From contig DAOUMU010000559.1 in NCBI GenBank assembly GCA_034409055.1, positions 1 to 21,270 of the forward strand: a stretch of 21,270 bases of DNA, given 5' to 3'. The DNA comes from DAOUMU01 sp034409055 (GTDB lineage Bacteria; Chloroflexota; Anaerolineae; 4572-78; J111). Below, in pieces: positions 16,261 through 21,270 of the stretch (position 1 is its first letter; the number at the start of each line of letters is the position of its first letter). A program made the translations under genes and the position numbers. Below the pieces are notes generated by a model that had not been told where the DNA came from, made no database searches, and saw nothing but the letters and a program-made list of their open reading frames with translations.

Positions 16261-17016
16261 TTACATTACAATGAAGAAACCTAACAACTCACCAATGCTG
16301 GCCAAGATGTCGGCGTAGAAGTTGCCACCGAGTTCACGGATTAGCTCAAACTTGGCATTGGGATAACCGACGAAGGGGCGAAGAGTCCAGGCCATCTGGC
16401 TGCCCACAAAGGCATAAAGTACGATCCAGAGATATAGTACCAGGTTGCGCTTTTTTCTGCCTGCTTCTTTGTCCCCAGCCGAAACCACCTGCATTCCTTG
16501 CTTAAGGGAGAGCATGCCTATGATCCCGGCGATCGTGAAGAAGAGCACGTTGAGCAGTTTAAAGAACTGGTATCCACTGGTGGTCAGCAAAAAGAAAAAG
16601 GTGATAGAGGCAAAACTGAGCAGCAGCACGGCGGTAACGGTAATGGCCGACAGAACCAGGGCCACACACTGGTTCAGACGTTGATTGGAGCCGAAGAGGA
16701 GGCTAAAGACGTATAGAGTGGGGATGCAGATCATCATCGTAGCCAGGAAAAGGATAGGCAGCTTGGCGGCAGAACTGAGGGCTTGCCACAAGCTATGGGT
16801 GGAGCCCAGCACGGCCCCATAGACGGCCAGGAAGGCAATGCTTGAAACGAGCATGGCCCGTGTTTTCTCTGGCAGGCCGATTCCCTCACGAATCTGATCA
16901 AAGAATTGCTGCCGATTGCGCAGGATGGTTTCGACAACCGTAAAATCTTGCGTAAACCCGCCCGACAACTGACCAAATTGCTTTTGGATGTGACTTTTGT
17001 TACTGTAGATATTCAT
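16261..17016 (-). CDS. Polytopic membrane protein, first tandem paralog
   Basis: The ATG at 17016 is chosen because GGAGGTCATCTT precedes it; the frame stays open to 17046 without support. The 251-residue product shares the layout of its paralog: a polar N-terminus with ILRNRQQFFDQIREGIGL, then about six hydrophobic helices with KTRAMLVSS, LGSTHSLWQAL and NQRLNQCVALVLSAITVTAV, and the C-terminal GELLGFFIV. It leads the four-gene reverse operon. The two copies differ mainly at the N-terminus and in the loop before the last helices. Function unknown. Confidence 0.85.
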   Translation of the reverse strand: MNIYSNKSHIQKQFGQLSGGFTQDFTVVETILRNRQQFFDQIREGIGLPEKTRAMLVSSIAFLAVYGAVLGSTHSLWQALSSAAKLPILFLATMMICIPTLYVFSLLFGSNQRLNQCVALVLSAITVTAVLLLSFASITFFFLLTTSGYQFFKLLNVLFFTIAGIIGMLSLKQGMQVVSAGDKEAGRKKRNLVLYLWIVLYAFVGSQMAWTLRPFVGYPNAKFELIRELGGNFYADILASIGELLGFFIVM

Positions 17017-17059
17017 AAGATGACCTCCGTATTGGCAATAGTCCACTTATGGTCATCTT

Positions 17060-17111
17060 ATTATATCCCCACTCCGAAATGTTAAAGTGGCGCTCCGAAG
17101 TTTACTCCGAA
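17060..17111 (-). promoter_or_regulatory. Promoter with three TTCGGAG direct repeats
   Basis: Reading the reverse strand, TATAAT occupies 17065-17060, some 44 bases before the ATG, with a weak -35 (ACTTTA or CTTTAA) near 17082-17088. Three copies of TTCGGAG occur at 17105-17111, 17093-17099 and 17072-17078. Their starts are 12 and 21 bp apart, close to one and two helical turns. They surround the -35 region and could bind an activator or repressor of the membrane-protein operon. Confidence 0.6.
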
Positions 17112-17140
17112 AAAATCATTGTCAAAATAATCCCAAGCTT

Positions 17141-19900
17141 TTACCTGGCTAACTCGAACCAGCGTCGAATCAATTCAACTTGAAACCGGTAGCCTGTACC
17201 AACCGCCTCAATCAGATCACGCCGCAACAGCAGGGCCAGGGTCTGCTCGAGTCCAGCCGGGTGCTTTTTTACGTGGCGGGCCAGGGCATCTTGGCTAACC
17301 ACGGCCCCTTCTCCATACGTGGCCATAAAACGTAGCAGAACCAGCCCGGCTTCATCTATCTGGTTTTGCTCGATATCGGCGAAGAAGAAGCTGCTGCTAT
17401 CCAGGGCCCTCAACACAGCCGCCTCTACGTCTGCCAGGCAAGCCAGCCGGCGCCCTCCGCTGTCCCCTTCCGTGGCTACGGGAGGATGCTCGTTTTTGAG
17501 GGTGACAATCTCGTAGCAGAGTAATTGCACCAGGGCGGGATGACCTCGCGTGAGGGCCAGCACCCGTTGACTGGCCTCGGGTTCGTAACGCAGGGCAAAG
17601 TTCTTGACCGGACGCTCGATGAGTTGGCGAGCCTCATCTTCTTTCAGGTAGCCAATCTTCACCACCTGCACATTAATCAGGAAACTGGCCCAGCGTTGAA
17701 ATTCTTCAAGGGCATGGGAGCCGGCCAGCATTACCTTGAAGCGAACACGATGTTGGATCATATGGCGCAGCATACTCAAAACGTCCGTTTCGTCGAAGCG
17801 CCCTTTATTCAGGACACTATCCAGCATCTCAAACTCATCCAGGGCCAGCAGGGCGATGTTGTACCCCTGAGCGGTCAGGATTTGCTCGACCTCATCCAGC
17901 CATTCATTGAAGCAAGTGAATGGATTAGCTGTCAGGGCTTCCCGGCTCAAGGGGGGCAAAATGAGGCCACGTTGCTGCTGGGCCGACTTCCCCATCTCCC
18001 TGGCTATGTTATAGAGAAGGTCAGCATAGTCACTGGCCAGTGATATTCTCTGTCCATCCACAAAGAGGGGCACGATGGTCCGGGGCAACAGGTGGCCCAG
18101 GTTGCGCAGCAGCGACGTTTTGCCCATACGTCGCTGACCATATAGCAGTAACGGCGGGCGGCGTCGATCCAGCAGGAGTTGCTCGATGCGGGCGACGATG
18201 TCGATGCGGCCGACGAAGATTTCCTGCTGCTCTGTTAGCGGTACACCGACGATGTAGGGGTTGTCAATCTCCTGACTTCGTTCGACTGCTTCAGCCAGTT
18301 GGTGCAGATGGTTGACGACGGTCCGCTGCCAGCCTGTCGCAATAGGGTAAAAACGCACGGCATAGGGCTCACTACTGACTGTTAATTCACGCACCAGGCC
18401 GTTCAGGCGGTTATCAATAGCCCTGAGAGCCAAGCGCTGGTGGTAGGCCGTGGCCTGATTTAAAGCAGCCTCGATATCCTGGCTAAGGTGACTGAAGTGA
18501 CGTAGCAGGGTGCTGGCAGGACCGGCCAATTTACCAGAGGCCAGATCACGATGAACATCACCAATGGCCGTTATATCCTCACAGCGTTCCAACCGGCGTA
18601 CCTCCAGTTCGATCTGCACCACCTGGGCGGCCCAACGCTGGTGGCTTGTGCTTAGATATTCAATCGCAGCCTGTCCTTCGTCCGGGTTGCGCTCCATCAC
18701 CAGCAGGAGATGATTATCCAGGCCCGCCAGAGGTAGGCGCTGAAATTCGTCCCAAAAGGCGGAATGCCAGTGCAGGAGACTGGGGGTGTAGCCAGCACGT
18801 CGTTCGTCGAGACGATAGAGAATGAGGTTCCAGGCCGCCAGGAAGGGGTAAAGCAACAATGACTGCCACCAGGCCAGGGTCAAACCCAGAAATAACCCGA
18901 TTAAACCTAAGGGCAAAGTAGGCCAGAGGGGAATCCTATTCCGAATGATATGTCTCCCCCAACTCCCCAGGGCGCCAGCCCACGCCCCAGCCCAGGGGCC
19001 GGCGATACGCTCGGATAGAACATAAGGCAACACAACCGTAACCCCAAACGAGGTACCGAATAGCAAACCACTGGCCAGGCCCTTTGCCGGGTCCCAATTA
19101 CTACTCCGCCCAATGACTGCGACGCTATAAGCCAGGCTACTTACTATGCCTCCGACCAGGCCGGCCACCACACCCCGACGCCAGCCGATTGCCAGCCCGA
19201 ACGACGCCCCAACGACCATGGTGCGGGCCAAATTATAGGCTGTGTCCTCGGGCAATCCCCCGGCCAAGCTGACCAGGGTCGTCAAACCGAAACGCACCCT
19301 GGCGACTGCCACAACACCGATCAGAACACCGACAACAATACCCCCCACCTGTGTCCGGAATTTTGGTATTTGCTTAGTCGATGAATGAGCCGGCTTCGGA
19401 TTGGTCATACGGCCGGCTATGCCCCCCCCTGCGCCAATGGCTACACCGAGGGCAATGGGCGCTGCTACTTCGCCGACGATACTGCCGATTGTACCAACTG
19501 CTATGCCAACTGCCACACTGCCTGCCAGACCGACTGCCACGCTAACCACCGCGCCAATCATGAGGCCAAGCACCAGGTTAATGGCGATAACGTATGTGAC
19601 AGACACCACAATGGACGCAATTGGAGCGCCCTTTAGCCATAATATCAGGCCAACCGGTAGACCAACCAGGAGTGGCCAGACAACGTATCCCTGTACCAGT
19701 AACCGGCGTAAGGCCGGGGCACGCCACTGAGCTCGATTTAACTCGGCTAGCGTAAAGTCGGGGCGCAGGGTAGGGTCAATACGGGGCACGTAATTATGCC
19801 AGGCCGAAGGATGGCAGAAAAGCCAAAAGAGTAGTTGCAGGCTGCCCAGGATTAGGTTAGGGTGTAGCTCGGGGGCATCGGTGTAGGTGTTTTTTAGCAT
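17141..19900 (-). CDS. STAND-like AAA ATPase with N-terminal glycine-rich membrane domain
   Basis: A 919-residue protein. Residues about 70-355 are a multi-pass, strongly Gly/Ala/Val-rich membrane region (for example 112-163 with repeated G-x-x-x-G spacing). A helical linker (about 380-545) follows. The ATPase begins near NPYIVGVPLTEQQEIFVGR; Walker A is GQRRMGKTS (588-596), Walker B IALLALDEFE with D688-E689, and a GHPALVQLLC motif (786-795) resembles the GxP motif of STAND/MNS ATPases. The tail (about 845-919) looks like a winged helix. The ATG overlaps the previous gene's stop by 7 bp. STAND proteins act as nucleotide-controlled switches; here the output may be at the membrane. Substrate and trigger are unknown. 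Confidence 0.85.
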   Translation of the reverse strand: MLKNTYTDAPELHPNLILGSLQLLFWLFCHPSAWHNYVPRIDPTLRPDFTLAELNRAQWRAPALRRLLVQGYVVWPLLVGLPVGLILWLKGAPIASIVVSVTYVIAINLVLGLMIGAVVSVAVGLAGSVAVGIAVGTIGSIVGEVAAPIALGVAIGAGGGIAGRMTNPKPAHSSTKQIPKFRTQVGGIVVGVLIGVVAVARVRFGLTTLVSLAGGLPEDTAYNLARTMVVGASFGLAIGWRRGVVAGLVGGIVSSLAYSVAVIGRSSNWDPAKGLASGLLFGTSFGVTVVLPYVLSERIAGPWAGAWAGALGSWGRHIIRNRIPLWPTLPLGLIGLFLGLTLAWWQSLLLYPFLAAWNLILYRLDERRAGYTPSLLHWHSAFWDEFQRLPLAGLDNHLLLVMERNPDEGQAAIEYLSTSHQRWAAQVVQIELEVRRLERCEDITAIGDVHRDLASGKLAGPASTLLRHFSHLSQDIEAALNQATAYHQRLALRAIDNRLNGLVRELTVSSEPYAVRFYPIATGWQRTVVNHLHQLAEAVERSQEIDNPYIVGVPLTEQQEIFVGRIDIVARIEQLLLDRRRPPLLLYGQRRMGKTSLLRNLGHLLPRTIVPLFVDGQRISLASDYADLLYNIAREMGKSAQQQRGLILPPLSREALTANPFTCFNEWLDEVEQILTAQGYNIALLALDEFEMLDSVLNKGRFDETDVLSMLRHMIQHRVRFKVMLAGSHALEEFQRWASFLINVQVVKIGYLKEDEARQLIERPVKNFALRYEPEASQRVLALTRGHPALVQLLCYEIVTLKNEHPPVATEGDSGGRRLACLADVEAAVLRALDSSSFFFADIEQNQIDEAGLVLLRFMATYGEGAVVSQDALARHVKKHPAGLEQTLALLLRRDLIEAVGTGYRFQVELIRRWFELAR

Positions 19901-21060
19901 TTTGCTTCCAATAAGTATTGAAAGGGCGCGATCCGGTGCAGGCCCTCTTCCCGCCAGGCGTTATCCATCTGACCATCTTCCAGGGCAATGAGACAGGTAT
20001 CACATAGGATTTGTAGTAGCGCCGGCCACCGCCCACTTTGACCCAAAATCCACTCTACATCGGCCGGGTGAAAAGGCTTAGGGGAACTGGCGATCAATTC
20101 CCGCGCTTCTGGGTCGCTCAGTGGGCCCAGCTTCAAGGTGTGGCCAAATATGTTGAAAAAAGGGGACGGCTTGCCGTATTCCTGAGCCAGGAGAGGGGGG
20201 GCTTCATGGGCAGTCAATAGAAATCCCAGTTTGCCACCTGTATAATTGCTGCCCAGCGAGCGCAAACTCCACCAGAATTGCTGATCTAACTCCGGAGAGG
20301 CCAACCCTACCCCAATTTCGTCCATCAAGATCACGGTCGGTGTTTGCAGATGATGGCTAATAACATCTATAAAGCTATTCAAGTCGCATGGATCAGGTAC
20401 AGGCATATTGAGACTGGTTAGTAGATAATGCAACAACCTTTCCTTGTGGCCCATCCGCGCATCCTGGAAATCCACAAAGACCCATTGATAACGTTCCGGC
20501 TGTAGCAGCCAATCGGTCCGCTGGCCGGGGCGCAACTGCGTTGGTACGGCCCTGGTAATGTTTTCTACATAATGTAGGAGTGAAGTCTTTCCACTGCGGT
20601 GTAAACCGATCACGGCTATATTTTGCAAGGGGAAGCGTTTCCATAGGCCGAAAATGCGCTTCAGTTCCTGTTCACGCCCAAAAAATTGACGAGGATGGGT
20701 AATGGGTGGACCGACAATAAAAGGAGCGAATTCTTCTGAAGCGAGAGACGGAGATAATTCATCGCATAAGCTCGTTGGATTTGGATGGCCGGCACTGTAT
20801 AGGAACTGTTTGAGCTCTGGCAGATTTAAACCACCTCGATTAACCAATTCCTGGGCCAGTTTTTCCACGTTATCCATTTTGGCCGGAATATACCCTTTGC
20901 GCCAATATTCAATGCAAGAGCCTCCCTCTCTGCCCAACGCATAGCCTAACTCATCCTGTATAATGCCGAGTGTCTTCTTGACCGTCTTAGACTCACCAAG
21001 GCGTATTTTATAAATCGCTTCTGTTAACAACTGAGCAAACTTTTCCGGTGACCTGGTCAT
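19894..21060 (-). CDS. AAA/STAND-like ATPase with unrecognised N-terminal domain
   Basis: The ATG at 21060 (MTRSPEKFAQ) is chosen over a TTG at 21081 and ATG at 21072, none of which has a clear ribosome site; the product is then 388 residues. Residues 1-95 are helical and soluble (VKKTLGIIQDELGYALG, then VEKLAQELVNRGGL), possibly helix-turn-helix-like, but not identified. The ATPase domain starts at FIVGPPITHPRQFFGRE. Walker A is GLHRSGKTS (152-160), Walker B TVILMDE with D247-E248, and SGRWPALLQILC (342-353) matches the GHPALVQLLC motif of the next protein. The two ATPases look related, and overlap by 7 bp, so they are probably made together. Confidence 0.82.
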   Translation of the reverse strand: MTRSPEKFAQLLTEAIYKIRLGESKTVKKTLGIIQDELGYALGREGGSCIEYWRKGYIPAKMDNVEKLAQELVNRGGLNLPELKQFLYSAGHPNPTSLCDELSPSLASEEFAPFIVGPPITHPRQFFGREQELKRIFGLWKRFPLQNIAVIGLHRSGKTSLLHYVENITRAVPTQLRPGQRTDWLLQPERYQWVFVDFQDARMGHKERLLHYLLTSLNMPVPDPCDLNSFIDVISHHLQTPTVILMDEIGVGLASPELDQQFWWSLRSLGSNYTGGKLGFLLTAHEAPPLLAQEYGKPSPFFNIFGHTLKLGPLSDPEARELIASSPKPFHPADVEWILGQSGRWPALLQILCDTCLIALEDGQMDNAWREEGLHRIAPFQYLLEAKC

Positions 21061-21116
21061 TTTATCATACATGCCCCCCAAGCCGTCGAAGTGAGATTTG
21101 GCCGGGTTTCTTATAC

Positions 21117-21137
21117 AGTCTCAGTAGATCCAAATTT
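21117..21137. repeat. Copy of the terminal repeat seen at 11031 and 11190
   Basis: AGTCTCAGTAGATCCAAATT (21117-21136) matches 11031-11050 at 18 of 20 bases, and is close to the reverse complement of 11171-11190. Here it lies directly at the stop codon of a truncated reverse-strand frame. It may be one end of a mobile element that continues past the window. Confidence 0.6.
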
Positions 21138-21270
21138 CATATACCAAGAGGTTCAACATCAGCTTCAATGAAAGAAACAACACCATAGATTTTATCGATA
21201 GTTTGGTTGAGGAAACTAACCAGACGCTGAAGTTCAAAGCGTTTGGTGTCAATTTGACGTCGTCCCCGTT
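21137..21270 (-). CDS. C-terminal end of an unidentified gene, cut by the window edge
   Basis: On the reverse strand one frame is open from the edge to a TGA at 21137-21139. The 43 visible residues include RQIDTKRFELQRLVSFLNQT and IYGVVSFIEADVEPLGI, which reads like a real protein end rather than noise. The other two reverse frames give less natural sequence. The neighbouring repeat, also found at a palindromic element, raises the possibility of a transposase, but nothing in the 43 residues identifies it. Confidence 0.4.
   Translation of the reverse strand, partial: RGRRQIDTKRFELQRLVSFLNQTIDKIYGVVSFIEADVEPLGI

Noticed and set aside
17072..17111. Possible CRISPR-like array from the repeated CTCCGAA
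   Set aside because: Units are only 7 bp with unequal short gaps; a protein-binding site is more likely.

Overview
The window looks like chromosomal DNA of a member of the Chloroflexota, close to Anaerolineae or Caldilineae, probably from a metagenome. This is inference from gene style, not from a marker gene. The clues are a Tat-type lipoprotein leader on a family-5 solute-binding protein, a fused two-ATPase peptide-type ABC subunit, large membrane-linked AAA/STAND ATPases, and many palindromic repeats between genes. No rRNA, tRNA or CRISPR array was seen.

Layout. Positions 1-800 hold a palindromic repeat and a decayed C-terminal piece of a GcvT-like (aminomethyltransferase / dimethylglycine dehydrogenase type) gene. 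About 890 bp without a convincing gene follows. Positions 1690-8819 form a forward ABC importer operon of the peptide/opine/nickel class: binding protein, DppB-like permease with a large insertion, DppC-like permease, fused DppD-DppF ATPase, and a CBS-CBS-ACT-like protein whose start overlaps the ATPase stop. A second family-5 binding lipoprotein (9061-about 10890) is convergent to it. A repeat-rich gap (10957-11539) holds one small element with terminal inverted repeats and an apparent 8-bp target duplication, and another large palindrome whose ends match a sequence at 21117-21137.

Positions 11540-14015 (forward) encode a 69-residue helical protein, a five-repeat TM-helix (mechanosensitive-like) membrane protein with a strong terminator, and a membrane-anchored proline-rich protein ending in a helix-hairpin-helix domain. 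Positions 14078-17016 (reverse) are a tight four-gene operon of membrane proteins of unknown function: two tandem paralogous polytopic proteins, a one-pass protein and a coiled-coil protein. It is preceded by a TATAAT box and three TTCGGAG direct repeats. Positions 17141-21060 (reverse) are two overlapping ATPase genes. The smaller has an unrecognised alpha-helical N-terminal domain. The larger carries a glycine-rich multi-pass membrane domain, a STAND-like ATPase and a winged-helix-like tail. At the far edge lies the end of another reverse-strand gene.

The best candidate for an undescribed system is the coupled ATPase pair, possibly with the downstream membrane-protein operon: a nucleotide-dependent switch joined to a membrane domain. 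Its function cannot be told from sequence alone.
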